Shown here piece by piece: positions 26,874 to 36,064 of a DNA stretch of 64,000 nt. Within the stretch, counting starts at the first letter, position 1, and the number at the start of each line of letters is the position of its first letter. A model generated the notes under the pieces. It searched no databases, was not told the DNA's origin, and worked only from the letters and a program-made list of their open reading frames with translations. The DNA comes from Saprospiraceae bacterium (GTDB lineage: Bacteria; Bacteroidota; Bacteroidia; Chitinophagales; Saprospiraceae). Position numbers and translations under genes: made by a program. The stretch is taken from positions 1 to 64,000 of the forward strand of contig JADKGI010000015.1 in assembly GCA_016722285.1 (NCBI GenBank). Reading direction: 5' to 3'.

Positions 26874-28238
26874 TCAGGCAGTATAGGAAAGTTCTTTTTT
26901 CCATTTACCGAATTTCAAATAACTATAACTTAAACAAAATAATAAAGTCCAATAAACCCATTCACTCATCCATGCAACAGAAAGACTTAGTTTTAGCACC
27001 TCAATTACCACCCACACATATATCAGATATGCTGTAATACCCCAGAATTCTATCCAGAAAACAATCTTGGTTTGGCCAGTGGCCACCACCGCATTTAACC
27101 AGATAGCGCCTACGCAGAGAATGATCATAGCAACAGAAACCACCCTCAATGGTCCAACTCCGGATAAGATGAAATGCCCTTCCTGTCCAAATAACCCCAG
27201 AAATATAGATGGAAATATATTGAGTAATATCATGGATATCCCCATTCCTACAGTACTTATAATACACAGCTTTTTAACAATCCTGAATAGCTCTGAATGC
27301 CTTCCCTGACCTATCAGATTACTTAATATGGTATTGGCTGAAGATCCGAAAGCCCACGAAAATACACCCCCCAGACCAAATAGATTGCGCATCGTTTGCG
27401 TTACCGCCTGTTCTTCATAAGAATAAGTCCTGCTCACCAGAATAAAAAATATCCACCATGAAGCTGTACTGATAGCCAGTTGACTCATCAGCGGAAATCC
27501 TTGAAAAAATACCAGCTTCAAGGTTTTTGATACGACATTAAAAACCGGTTTGATATTGAATCTTTCAGAAATATTTAATCCGTATATAATGGAAGATACC
27601 GTTATCATACCGATAAATTCTGAAATCACACTTGCAATGGCTGCTCCATTGAATCCCATTGCCGGTAACCCAAAATGCCCGAATATCAAACCGTAATCCA
27701 AAAATAAATTGACTCCTGATTGAACCACAGCAATCAGTACCAGATACCTTGTTTGCTGAATACTGATCAGAAATGCGTTTTGCATCTGAAGACTATATAA
27801 AAACAATAACCCAAATATTCTGATATTTAAAAAATCACCCGCTATCCTTGCTCCGCCTGCCTCGATACCCGCCCATAACATAACAGGATGGACCAGTGTC
27901 CTGGTAAATAATATAAAAAGGAAAGACATGATAATCGCTACAATCATGCCATGCCACAATGTGGAAAATATTTCATCTCTGTTATCTTCTCCCGCTCTAC
28001 GAGACATAATAGCCAGCAAAGCATTATTCAGTCCGTAGCCTATAGCTGAAAATATCAGATAATATACGCCCGTAATACCCGCCAGAGCGAGCTCTTTGCT
28101 TCCCAGGTGGCCAAGAAAAGCGGCATTAAAGAGGTAGTTCAATTCGGGAATCAGCTTTGCCATACTGATAGGTAAAGTAAGTAAAACGATACCTTTTACA
28201 GAAGTATCAACTTTTAAAGAAGCACTGCCAGATCCCAT
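26874..28238 (-). CDS. MATE-family efflux transporter (DinF-like)
   Basis: A 454-residue multidrug and toxin extrusion protein with about 12 hydrophobic helices in two similar halves. The opening VKGIVLLTLPISMAKLIPELNYLFNAAFLGHLGSKELALAGI is typical of the family; a second-half GVFSWAFGSSANTILSNLIGQGR block matches. Exports drugs or metabolites using a cation gradient; the substrate is not readable. It starts two bases after the stop of the M15 peptidase gene and is the last of a three-gene operon. Confidence 0.9.
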   Translation of the reverse strand: MGSGSASLKVDTSVKGIVLLTLPISMAKLIPELNYLFNAAFLGHLGSKELALAGITGVYYLIFSAIGYGLNNALLAIMSRRAGEDNRDEIFSTLWHGMIVAIIMSFLFILFTRTLVHPVMLWAGIEAGGARIAGDFLNIRIFGLLFLYSLQMQNAFLISIQQTRYLVLIAVVQSGVNLFLDYGLIFGHFGLPAMGFNGAAIASVISEFIGMITVSSIIYGLNISERFNIKPVFNVVSKTLKLVFFQGFPLMSQLAISTASWWIFFILVSRTYSYEEQAVTQTMRNLFGLGGVFSWAFGSSANTILSNLIGQGRHSELFRIVKKLCIISTVGMGISMILLNIFPSIFLGLFGQEGHFILSGVGPLRVVSVAMIILCVGAIWLNAVVATGQTKIVFWIEFWGITAYLIYVWVVIEVLKLSLSVAWMSEWVYWTLLFCLSYSYLKFGKWKKELSYTA

Positions 28239-28239
28239 T

Positions 28240-29064
28240 TCAGTCTTTGGTTGTCAGGCAAGTTGGACTTATCCCCAAAATATAATTTTTGAGCATATCT
28301 ATTTTTTCAGCTGTGTCAGAACCCATAAATCCAGATATCATTTCATTTTTCATCTTCTCTTTAACCATCTTCGTCAGATTTTGTGAAACCGGCATATACG
28401 ACCAATGCCATTTTTCTTCAAAATACCCGGAATTCCTGTCTGAACCCATTTTAGTATATGGTTGACAGAAACCGAATTTATGAGCATTGTTGATCATCCA
28501 TGTATATAATTTGAGCCCGGGACCTTCATCAAACCAATCGTTTGTAAATGAATTAATATCCATATCCGTTCCCCAATGATGCCTCGATGTTCCCGGCATC
28601 GAACTGTATTCCAATATTTTTTTTGCCCTGGAAAGCTCATCTTTATATTCAGTGGCAGCATTTATGTTATCTTCCAGTATGGTTTTACCTGTCCATTTGT
28701 TCTCCCATATCCGCTTTTGGTCTTCAAAATTTCTTGTAGCTGACCGGATTTGTATCCGGATGCCTTCCTGGAGAGCTGAATTATACATTTCAACAAATGC
28801 ATCATAACCATCCTTACGAAGATAAAGGTCAGGCCTGTCAGCATATTTCAACGGAATTTCAGTAAAATCCGGATGAATTTTCTGGTCAAATTTTCCCATT
28901 AGGTATTCCACTGACATGGGGTTAGCGGAACTTACTACTTGCCGGGAAGTTTGCTTATCCACTTCCAAATCTTTGCTTTGGGTACTAGTTTGTGCCTGAC
29001 ATGACAAAAAGCCTGCTGAAATAGCAACTATCAGGATCAAAATGCCGGTATAAATAATTTTCAT
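28240..29064 (-). CDS. M15-family D-alanyl-D-alanine carboxypeptidase (VanY-like)
   Basis: A 274-residue exported peptidase. The N-terminus (KIIYTGILILIVAISAGFLSC) is a lipoprotein-like signal with a Cys at its end. The zinc site is visible in SRHHWGTDMDIN (His and Asp ligands) and EKWHWSYMP (catalytic Glu and third His), the SxHxxGxxxD and ExWH motifs of VanY/LdcB enzymes. It likely trims peptidoglycan stem peptides in the periplasm. Located in an operon between a small membrane protein and a MATE exporter. Confidence 0.9.
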   Translation of the reverse strand: MKIIYTGILILIVAISAGFLSCQAQTSTQSKDLEVDKQTSRQVVSSANPMSVEYLMGKFDQKIHPDFTEIPLKYADRPDLYLRKDGYDAFVEMYNSALQEGIRIQIRSATRNFEDQKRIWENKWTGKTILEDNINAATEYKDELSRAKKILEYSSMPGTSRHHWGTDMDINSFTNDWFDEGPGLKLYTWMINNAHKFGFCQPYTKMGSDRNSGYFEEKWHWSYMPVSQNLTKMVKEKMKNEMISGFMGSDTAEKIDMLKNYILGISPTCLTTKD

Positions 29065-29072
29065 AAATCGTG

Positions 29073-29399
29073 TTATTTTCCTCTTATTAAAAAAATAATA
29101 GCTACTATACCAGTACTAATCATAAGCCCGGTACTGATTAAAACGTCCGTCTTTCCATTATTCATTGCCGAAGAAAAAAGCTTTATCAGGATCAATGTGA
29201 CTAAGAATGTAATGACCATAGCAGCCCGAACCTGACCTTTCAGTCCGTACAAAACACCATTATTTAATGATAATAAAATTACACCAAAAAGCAAGGGTAT
29301 TAAATCTCGCATTGATGGATTCAGTGATCCGAAATATGCCCACAGGCTTACAAAAAATAAGGTTAATGCATTTATCAGGTTGGCCTTATGTGCACTCAT
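29073..29399 (-). CDS. Conserved small membrane protein, unknown
   Basis: A 108-residue protein with four predicted transmembrane helices (MSAHKANLINALTLFF start at ATG 29399). The frame is open to 29432, but a minus-strand TACATTTG box at 29430-29437 makes that start unlikely. It resembles a small integral membrane family common in Bacteroidota without known function. First gene of the operon with the M15 peptidase (8-base gap) and MATE exporter. Confidence 0.65.
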   Translation of the reverse strand: MSAHKANLINALTLFFVSLWAYFGSLNPSMRDLIPLLFGVILLSLNNGVLYGLKGQVRAAMVITFLVTLILIKLFSSAMNNGKTDVLISTGLMISTGIVAIIFLIRGK

Positions 29400-29429
29400 A
29401 ATCTTCCGAAATTTAAGATTAAAAACCTG

Positions 29430-29437
29430 CAAATGTA
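29430..29437 (-). promoter_or_regulatory. -7 box of the membrane protein-M15-MATE operon
   Basis: TACATTTG on the minus strand, 30 bases upstream of ATG 29399, fits TAnnTTTG. No good -33 element was found. Confidence 0.4.
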
Positions 29438-29535
29438 ATCACTTATTTGACAATCAGAAAATGTACAATCTGTAAAACAATATCAAGCTAATTTTGTATA
29501 TTTACAGTACAAATTAATAAAACAATATTCTCATT

Positions 29536-29946
29536 ATGATCAGAAAAGCAACAGCAGTCTGGAATGGAAGTGGTAAAGAAGGCACAGGACACCTTACAAC
29601 TCAAAGTACCATTTTAAATCAATCACAATATTCATATCTTACCAGGTTTGAAGATGGTATAGGCACCAACCCGGAAGAATTGGTTGCTGCTGCTCATGCT
29701 GGTTGCTTTAGTATGAAATTAAGTTTTTTGCTCGCAGGCGAAGGTTTTATTCCTGATGAATTAGAAACTACCTGCAGTATAAAACTTGAAAATGGGGGTA
29801 TTACTTCATCTCACTTAGCGCTTAAGGCCAGGGTTTCCGGCATCAGTGATGAAAAATTTGCTGAGTTAGTCAAAAACGCAGAAGAGAATTGCCCTATATC
29901 AAAGCTTTTGAATACAGAGATTTCTGTTGAGTTCACGCTCAATTAG
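29536..29946 (+). CDS. OsmC-family peroxiredoxin
   Basis: Cytoplasmic thiol peroxidase of 136 residues for organic hydroperoxides. The two redox cysteines are in AAAHAGCFSMKLSFLL and ENCPISKLLN. The N-terminus RKATAVWNGSGKEGTGHLTT matches the OsmC rather than the Ohr subgroup. Its start lies 33 bases after a near-consensus TATATTTA element. It converges on the MOSC gene with a 6-base gap. Confidence 0.93.
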   Translation: MIRKATAVWNGSGKEGTGHLTTQSTILNQSQYSYLTRFEDGIGTNPEELVAAAHAGCFSMKLSFLLAGEGFIPDELETTCSIKLENGGITSSHLALKARVSGISDEKFAELVKNAEENCPISKLLNTEISVEFTLN

Positions 29947-29952
29947 TCACTT

Positions 29953-30741
29953 TTATTCACAAAACTTATCTCCTATTCTGATTATTCCTTCTTTGGTACA
30001 CATCATATTGGTACCAAAAAGAACACTATTGCCTGATTTACGGTAAGTATTCAGGGTGGTTAATGTTTCATTGTTGATGGTTGGTCTGCTTTGATCTATG
30101 GTGACGATAGTACATCGCCCGCAAGGCTTCATATTAATAAATGATGCATCTCCGCTATCGCAATGGTTTAATTCGTCTTCTATATGGGGGATCGAAGTAT
30201 TTAATACAATATTAGGCCTGAATCTATTCATCGGAACAGGGTCGGTCAGTTTGGAATTCAGTAACTCAAGGCTGGAAGTCCCCGCAACTAAATAGGGGTA
30301 TCCATCAGCCAGGCTGACAGGAATAGAGACATTTCTTTTCTTATTATGATGATACCTGCCTTGATCAGAATGTATTTTAACCAACCTTACTTTTTTTTCC
30401 AATCTTGTACTAAGCCAGTCGTCGGCCCTTCTACTCGTAGCTATTGTAATTGCTGCATCATCAAAAACTTTTGTTTCGATGATTTCTGATAAGATTTCAT
30501 CCAGGCCGATCTCCAATTTTTCATTTTGATACTCTATGATAAGGCTCCCATTATTTATTAATGGCTTAAATAGTGCTAACTGTGGTATTTGTCTTTGGGT
30601 AATGAATACATTGTTCTCATCCAGCAGCATCCATCTTCTGTCATGCTCGAAACCGGCAAATAATGCCCTGGCAGAAGTTAAGCTAATTCCAGACATACTT
30701 TTGACGGGATAAATTATGATATCAAGAATGGTGTAACTCAT
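29953..30741 (-). CDS. MOSC-domain protein
   Basis: A 262-residue protein with an N-terminal beta-barrel (IIYPVKSMSGISL, RRWMLLDENNVFITQRQ) and a C-terminal MOSC domain whose conserved Cys lies in MKPCGRCTIVTID. Relatives (YcbX, mARC) bind molybdenum cofactor and reduce N-hydroxylated compounds. No ferredoxin domain is fused at the C-terminus, so an external electron donor would be needed. Its ATG overlaps the stop of the next upstream gene. Confidence 0.9.
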   Translation of the reverse strand: MSYTILDIIIYPVKSMSGISLTSARALFAGFEHDRRWMLLDENNVFITQRQIPQLALFKPLINNGSLIIEYQNEKLEIGLDEILSEIIETKVFDDAAITIATSRRADDWLSTRLEKKVRLVKIHSDQGRYHHNKKRNVSIPVSLADGYPYLVAGTSSLELLNSKLTDPVPMNRFRPNIVLNTSIPHIEDELNHCDSGDASFINMKPCGRCTIVTIDQSRPTINNETLTTLNTYRKSGNSVLFGTNMMCTKEGIIRIGDKFCE

Positions 30742-31196
30742 AGTATGCGGGGTTGTCCAATAAATACTTTAATCTCAGGAGAAAGCTTCACTTCTATCTT
30801 CACTATAATGTCTTCGTGCATAGTCGCTTTGGTTTTTTTATGAAGCGCGAGTGTTGTTTTTATTGCAGTAAGAAAAAGTCTTAGAGATTTTTCATCTTTA
30901 CATTCATCAATTAATATAGTGAGCTTCTCTTCTGAAAAATGCTGAGTTTTGCCTTTCATTTCAGCCAGCATGGACGGATTGAGAGACATCGAAATACCGA
31001 AAGATGTCATTTCAAAACCTAAATTAGTCAGTTTTGGTAATATTTCAACCCATTCATCGATGATCGATAAAACCTTATCTTTGGTTTGCTCCTTGGCATC
31101 GTTGATTTTTTCCTTGGCTGCTTCGTTTATTTCAGAGGCTTTCTCCAGAACAATATCTCCCGTCTCCTGGAGGGTTTTAAGTATATTTTTTAACAT
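30738..31196 (-). CDS. Hypothetical protein with amphipathic N-terminus
   Basis: A 152-residue protein. Residues 1-45 are rich in Lys, Glu and Ala and probably helical (ASEINEAAKEKINDAKEQTKDK, similar to LEA-like segments); the rest is mixed helix and strand without a recognised motif. It overlaps the MOSC gene by four bases, so the two are co-translated, but no functional link can be named. Confidence 0.65.
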   Translation of the reverse strand: MLKNILKTLQETGDIVLEKASEINEAAKEKINDAKEQTKDKVLSIIDEWVEILPKLTNLGFEMTSFGISMSLNPSMLAEMKGKTQHFSEEKLTILIDECKDEKSLRLFLTAIKTTLALHKKTKATMHEDIIVKIEVKLSPEIKVFIGQPRIL

Positions 31197-31414
31197 ATAT
31201 TATAATATTTCTGATGTTATGTTTATAAAAATTTATTTAGCTGGACTGTGTTCGGCAGCATAAATTGTGCTGCTTTACAGTTAAACTCAAATATAGTTAT
31301 TTAGGAATAAATCAAAAATTTTAATAACAGATTTATATTGTATTCCGATTTTAATACGTTGACAATAACATAAAACAAATAGAATTGAAAATCTACATTT
31401 TACAATAAAAAAAT

Positions 31415-32242
31415 ATGCACATCCATTCGATTTCCAAAGTGATTTCATTTCCACTGGTATTGCTGGCCGTATTTATTATTTTTTATGGAATGAAAATGGG
31501 AGAAAATCTATCGGTCATGATTGTCGTACCAGCTGTTTTACTGGTAGTCATTTATGTTTTTCACGGTGTCCTGGATCATTTTTGGCTGACAAAATTTCCG
31601 GTACCATTGGATCCAAAACTCATGATCTGGTTAGAAAACCACTTTCCACCGTACTTGAATATGAGTCCTGAATTGCAGAAAAAGTTTGAATACAGACTCG
31701 TATTATATATCAATGGCAGGCTTTTCCAATCTGTAGGTTCCGAAATGAGAGAAGTGCCGGAGGATATTAAGTGTATGATCGCCGCCCATGGTATTCACAT
31801 GACTTTGGGTATCAAAGACTATCTGATAGGAGATATTGACAGAATATTTTTATACAAACATCCTTTCCCGACTCCTGATTTTCCCACTTTGCACCATGTC
31901 GAAGTAAATACTGAAGATGGAGTGATTATACTTTCGCTGGAGCAACAGGTCAATGCCATACTTCAGCCGGATTCATATTTTAATATTGCCTATTACGCAT
32001 ATGGAGAAGCTTTTGTTTTTACCCACAAAGACATAATTTTTTCTGATTTAACTGATGACTGGATTTCACTGGAAATTATTTCAGGATGGCCAAAAGAATG
32101 GTTCTATAGTCAAACCGGTCTGGAAAAGTTGTCAATCACTGCGGTTCATATAACGATGTTTTTTAGTAACCCTAATGAGTACCAAAGAATTTTACCTGAA
32201 TACTATGAAAAATTATGCAATATTTTCAATCAAAAACTTTAG
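31415..32242 (+). CDS. MtfA-like (M90) protein lacking the HExxH motif
   Basis: A 275-residue protein with one or two N-terminal transmembrane helices (residues about 10-50). The remainder follows MtfA/M90 peptidase order: an IAAHGIHMTLGI helix, a GDIDRIFLYKHPF strand, a GVIILSLEQQV segment and a C-terminal FFSNPNEYQRILPEYYEKLCNIF. Where MtfA has the zinc motif HEFAH, this protein reads YYAYGEAF, so it should not bind catalytic zinc. It may be a non-enzymatic relative. Family assignment is by motif order and moderately sure. Confidence 0.5.
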   Translation: MHIHSISKVISFPLVLLAVFIIFYGMKMGENLSVMIVVPAVLLVVIYVFHGVLDHFWLTKFPVPLDPKLMIWLENHFPPYLNMSPELQKKFEYRLVLYINGRLFQSVGSEMREVPEDIKCMIAAHGIHMTLGIKDYLIGDIDRIFLYKHPFPTPDFPTLHHVEVNTEDGVIILSLEQQVNAILQPDSYFNIAYYAYGEAFVFTHKDIIFSDLTDDWISLEIISGWPKEWFYSQTGLEKLSITAVHITMFFSNPNEYQRILPEYYEKLCNIFNQKL

Positions 32243-32293
32243 AATAGGGTTATATATACTTCATAATAAAGTGTCCATGATATACAACATAAA

Positions 32294-33094
32294 ATGAAAA
32301 TAGACCAATTAGTACAATTCCTTCATCGCACTGCACCTTTGTCCTTGCAGGAAGACTATGATAATGCCGGACTAATTGTTGGCAGTCCAGATACCGAGAT
32401 CAGCGGTGTACTGATATGTCTTGATGCTATTGAATCAGTGGTAGATGAAGCCATTATCCTCAATTGCAACCTGATCATTGCGCACCATCCCATTATTTTT
32501 CGTGGATTAAAGAAACTAAATGGAACCAATTATATCGAACGGACAGTAATAAAAGCTCTAAAAAATGATATAGCGATATTTGCAATACATACCAATCTGG
32601 ATAACGTCATCCTATCGGGAGTAAATACCAAAATAGCTGAAAAACTGAAATTAACCGATACATCATTGTTAGCACCAAAGCCCGGAATTTATCATGACGG
32701 CAATCCGGTGGGCTCCGGTATGATTGGCTCCCTTACTGGCATTTTCACCGCCGATAGTTTTATGGAGTATCTGAAAGATAAAATGGAGCTCAACATTGTT
32801 AAACATACGGAGCTCTGCATGCCATATATACGGAGGGTAGCTATATGCGGTGGCTCGGGCGGATTTTTATTAAAAGAGGCCAAACAACAGGGTGCAGATA
32901 TATTTATTACTTCTGATTTTAAGTACCATGAATACTTTGATGCTGATGGCGAAATTATAATTGCAGATATAGGGCATTTTGAGAGTGAAAAATATACAAT
33001 TGAATTACTTTATGAGCTAATAATCAATAATTTTAGTACCTTTGCAGCCCATTGTACAAAAATAATCACTAACCCAATTAAATATTTTCAATAA
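32294..33094 (+). CDS. Nif3-like dinuclear metal-centre protein
   Basis: A 266-residue member of the Nif3/YbgI (GTP cyclohydrolase 1 type 2-like) family. YDNAGLIVGSPDTEISGVLICLD, LIIAHHPIIFRG, AIHTNLDN and a C-terminal DIGHFESEKYT provide the metal ligands. It is the short form without the PII-like insert. Its biochemical role is uncertain. It lies five bases before the zinc-ribbon gene, an arrangement common in Bacteroidota. Confidence 0.92.
   Translation: MKIDQLVQFLHRTAPLSLQEDYDNAGLIVGSPDTEISGVLICLDAIESVVDEAIILNCNLIIAHHPIIFRGLKKLNGTNYIERTVIKALKNDIAIFAIHTNLDNVILSGVNTKIAEKLKLTDTSLLAPKPGIYHDGNPVGSGMIGSLTGIFTADSFMEYLKDKMELNIVKHTELCMPYIRRVAICGGSGGFLLKEAKQQGADIFITSDFKYHEYFDADGEIIIADIGHFESEKYTIELLYELIINNFSTFAAHCTKIITNPIKYFQ
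33037..33044 (+). promoter_or_regulatory. -7 box inside Nif3 gene, for the zinc-ribbon gene
   Basis: TACCTTTG fits TAnnTTTG and lies 55 bases upstream of ATG 33100, within the end of the Nif3 gene. It could give the downstream gene extra transcription. No -33 element was seen. Confidence 0.35.
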
Positions 33095-33099
33095 AACGT

Positions 33100-33852
33100 A
33101 TGGCAGCGGTAAAAGAACAAAGCATTGTCGATAAATTAAAGGCACTACATTCTCTACAATTGATTGATTCTAAAATGGACGAAATTGGTGTTTTAAAAGG
33201 GGAGCTTCCTATTGAAGTAAGTGACCTCGAAGATGAAATCACTGGTCTGAAAACCAGATTGAAAAAAATGGAAACTGTGGTTTCAGACATAGATACTGAA
33301 ATCCTGAATCACAATACAAATATCAAAGAATCAGAAGCACTGATAGGTCGATATGAAAAGCAGTTGGATAATGTTAAAAATAACCGGGAATTTGATGCCT
33401 TGACAAAAGAAATCGAATTGCAAAGACTGGAAATTCAACTTTCCCAGAAGAAAATAAGAGAAGCAAGTGGTGCCAAAGAAGGCAAAACAGAAGCATTTGA
33501 TGCACTGGCCACAAAGCTAACTCAGCGTAATAAAGATCTGGAAAATAAAAAAGTCGAACTTCAAAAAATAATTGAAAAAACTGAGAAAGAAGAAGCAAAA
33601 TTATTGAAAGAATCTGAAAAAGCACGTAAGGATATCGATGCCCGATTGCTGGCTTCTTATGATAAAATACGTAAAGCGTACCGAAATGGTCTGGCTGTAG
33701 CACCGGTTTCAAGAGGTGCTTGCGGAGGTTGCTTTAATAGAATACCACCACAGATGCAAATCGAAATAGGTGTTATGAAAAAAATCATCGCTTGTGAACA
33801 TTGCGGAAGGGTTCTGGTAGATGAAAGTATCCTTTTGCCGGCTGAGGCATGA
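33100..33852 (+). CDS. C4-type zinc-ribbon coiled-coil protein (CdsZ/DUF164-like)
   Basis: A 250-residue protein: residues about 20-185 are a long coiled coil rich in Glu, Lys and Leu, with the NNREFDALTKEIE block typical of this family, and the C-terminus has two CxxC pairs (CGGC and CEHC) in a C4 zinc ribbon. Related proteins have been linked to type III secretion in Chlamydia (CdsZ) and to RNA or DNA binding, but the general role is not settled. Co-transcribed with nif3. A hairpin follows at 33860. Confidence 0.9.
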   Translation: MAAVKEQSIVDKLKALHSLQLIDSKMDEIGVLKGELPIEVSDLEDEITGLKTRLKKMETVVSDIDTEILNHNTNIKESEALIGRYEKQLDNVKNNREFDALTKEIELQRLEIQLSQKKIREASGAKEGKTEAFDALATKLTQRNKDLENKKVELQKIIEKTEKEEAKLLKESEKARKDIDARLLASYDKIRKAYRNGLAVAPVSRGACGGCFNRIPPQMQIEIGVMKKIIACEHCGRVLVDESILLPAEA

Positions 33853-33859
33853 TAATAAT

Positions 33860-33909
33860 ATTCTAATGCAGATATTTTAATATTTATTTTATATCTGTAT
33901 TAGAATTTT
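33860..33909 (+). terminator. AT-rich hairpin, probable terminator
   Basis: ATTCTAATGCAGATAT (33860-33875) pairs with ATATCTGTATTAGAAT (33891-33906) with one G-U, then TTTT. The stem is AT-rich and the loop 15 bases, so efficiency is uncertain. Confidence 0.55.
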
Positions 33910-33967
33910 AACCGCTTCCATTTGCATGTAATGGTTTATATAATTACCTATTTTCTATTACCTTTAC

Positions 33968-35446
33968 ATGATTAAACTTTACTGCATATTACTTTTTGTT
34001 TTCCTTCAGTTTGGGCATGAACTGCATTGCCAGGAAAGATTTGAAATGACATTCCCTCTCAAAGATGCTTTCAAAGATATCAATTCTCTAAAAATAAAAA
34101 GTGGGCGGAAAAAACTAATTATGGTTCGGATATCAGATCCTGGTAATGCATTGGTTTACTATGTCGAAAATTACATAGACTTCTATACTTTATTTATACA
34201 GGAAGATGAATCAGAATATAAGCTTCTTTTAAAAAACAAGGAGCTCCGTCTGAATAAAATTAAGAAATCAGACTCGTCTTCCCCCTATTACTTATATTGT
34301 CAGGCAGAGATTATACTTCAGTGGGCTACAATAAAACTCAAATTTGGAGATAGAATAGATGCTGCATTGGATGTATATGAAGCCTATAATCTGCTTAAAA
34401 AAAACAGGGATAAATTCCCCGATTTTGTAGAAAATAATAAGAGCCTGAGTGTCATTCATGCCATTTCAGAGAGTGTCCCCGGCTGGATAAAAAAAATTAT
34501 GGGAATCAATGGATCTGTAGATATGGGTACAAAGGAAATAAGTATTCTAGCATCTAAAGCGTTTTCAGAACAAAGCATATTTAAAGAAGAAATAGTAGCC
34601 ATATACAGTTATATCTTGTTTTATGCAAACAATAAAAAAGAAGAAGCGTATCAGCTTTTTGACAAATATCAAATAGACCATAAGTCAAACCCCCTGGTGA
34701 CTTTTCTGAAAGCTACCATGGCACAAAAAATAGGTAAAAATGAAGAAGCGATCAGAATACTGCAGGAAAGACCCCAGGGCCCCGAATACCTCCCATTTTA
34801 CTATCTTGACTTCATGTACGGTAAATTCAAACTATATAGATTAGACAGAGATGCAGACAAATACATTGTTCGGTTTTTAGATAACTTCAAAGGAAAACAC
34901 TACATCAAAGAAGCGTGGCAAAAACTGGCATGGTCTCGTGTGGCTGTCTATAATGACACTGAAGGATATAAAAAATACATGAATTCATGCAAGATGTATG
35001 GTCAGACTTTGATAGATGAAGATGTGCAAGCAATGCGCGAAGCAAAAGAAAATCAAATACCCAATACCATATTGCTAAAGGCAAGATTACTTTTTGATGG
35101 TGGATATTATACCAAAGCGCAAAATCTTCTTATAATCAACGGCTACAAATTTGCAAATGCAATACATGATGGCGAATATTATTATCGACTTGCCAGAGTG
35201 ACCGATGCCCTAAAAAATTATGTTGATGCCCTTGATTATTACGATCTTACCATCGCAGCAAGCGATCCGGGAAAATATTATGCCTGTAGCGCAGCACTCA
35301 ATGCAGGACTTATATGCGAGCAACAACAAAAATTTTCAAGAGCAAAAATATATTTTGAAAAATGCATCAATCTTGATCCTGCCGGCTATACATCCAGCCT
35401 TCATGCCAAGGCCAAATCCGGATTGAGCCGGGTAAAAGAGAAGTAG
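33968..35446 (+). CDS. Exported TPR-repeat protein, unknown
   Basis: A 492-residue protein with a signal peptide (LYCILLFVFLQFGHELHCQ). The body is helical; degenerate TPR-like units are seen at about 110-140, 225-270 and most clearly at 405-485 (YYRLARVTDALKNYVDALDYYDL and ARIYFEKCINLDP-type). The middle has WIKKIMGINGSVDMGT, a linker typical of periplasmic TPR proteins in this phylum. It probably serves as a protein-binding scaffold in the periplasm; no partner is indicated by its neighbours. Confidence 0.75.
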   Translation: MIKLYCILLFVFLQFGHELHCQERFEMTFPLKDAFKDINSLKIKSGRKKLIMVRISDPGNALVYYVENYIDFYTLFIQEDESEYKLLLKNKELRLNKIKKSDSSSPYYLYCQAEIILQWATIKLKFGDRIDAALDVYEAYNLLKKNRDKFPDFVENNKSLSVIHAISESVPGWIKKIMGINGSVDMGTKEISILASKAFSEQSIFKEEIVAIYSYILFYANNKKEEAYQLFDKYQIDHKSNPLVTFLKATMAQKIGKNEEAIRILQERPQGPEYLPFYYLDFMYGKFKLYRLDRDADKYIVRFLDNFKGKHYIKEAWQKLAWSRVAVYNDTEGYKKYMNSCKMYGQTLIDEDVQAMREAKENQIPNTILLKARLLFDGGYYTKAQNLLIINGYKFANAIHDGEYYYRLARVTDALKNYVDALDYYDLTIAASDPGKYYACSAALNAGLICEQQQKFSRAKIYFEKCINLDPAGYTSSLHAKAKSGLSRVKEK

Positions 35447-35491
35447 CATTCCTCAAAATTTGAATATCACTAAATTAAAAGTTAACTATAA

Positions 35492-36033
35492 ATGAAAATT
35501 TTAGCCTTTGGTGCCAGTAGTAGCAAAAACTCCATTAATAAAAAATTTGCCACTTATGCAACTACATTTTTTGAAAATGCAGATATTGAGATTCTGAACC
35601 TCAGCCAATTTGAAATGCCTGTTTTTTCTGTGGATAAAGAAAAAGATAACGGTTTCCCTCCAGCTGCCTATCAATTCTTGGAGAAAATCAGTAAGACCGA
35701 CTTGCTGATCATATCGATGGCCGAACATAATGGAAGCTATACAACTGCATTTAAAAATATACTCGACTGGTCTTCCAGAATAAACGGTAAAATTTTTCAT
35801 AATAAACCCATGTTACTCATGTCCACATCTCCGGGACAAAGAGGGCAAAAAGTGTGCTTGACTCTGCCAAAGCCAGATTTCCTTTTCATGCACCAAATAT
35901 TCTTTCCGTGTTTTCATTACCCCAATTCGAATTGAATTTTTCTGAAGACAAAGGTATTACCGATCCTGAGTTGAAAGAAATGTTTTTAGAATCAATAGAT
36001 ATAGTCAAGAAAACTTTGAATCAAAAAATGTAA
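35492..36033 (+). CDS. NADPH-dependent FMN reductase (frameshifted)
   Basis: Flavodoxin-fold reductase: MKILAFGASSSKNSINKKFA, PVFSVDKE, DLLIISMAEHNGSYTTAFKNILDW and PMLLMSTSPGQRG are the FMN-binding loops of this family. After GQRG the original frame runs into unrelated residues and stops at 35935. Adding one G to the GGG at 35843-35845 restores GAKSVLDSAKARFPFHAPN and then FELNFSEDKGITDPELKEMF to a stop at 36031-36033, giving 180 residues, the usual length. Read as one gene with a one-base deletion. Confidence 0.88.
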
Positions 36034-36064
36034 TTGTTTAAGTATCGTCATTTACTAAAAATAA

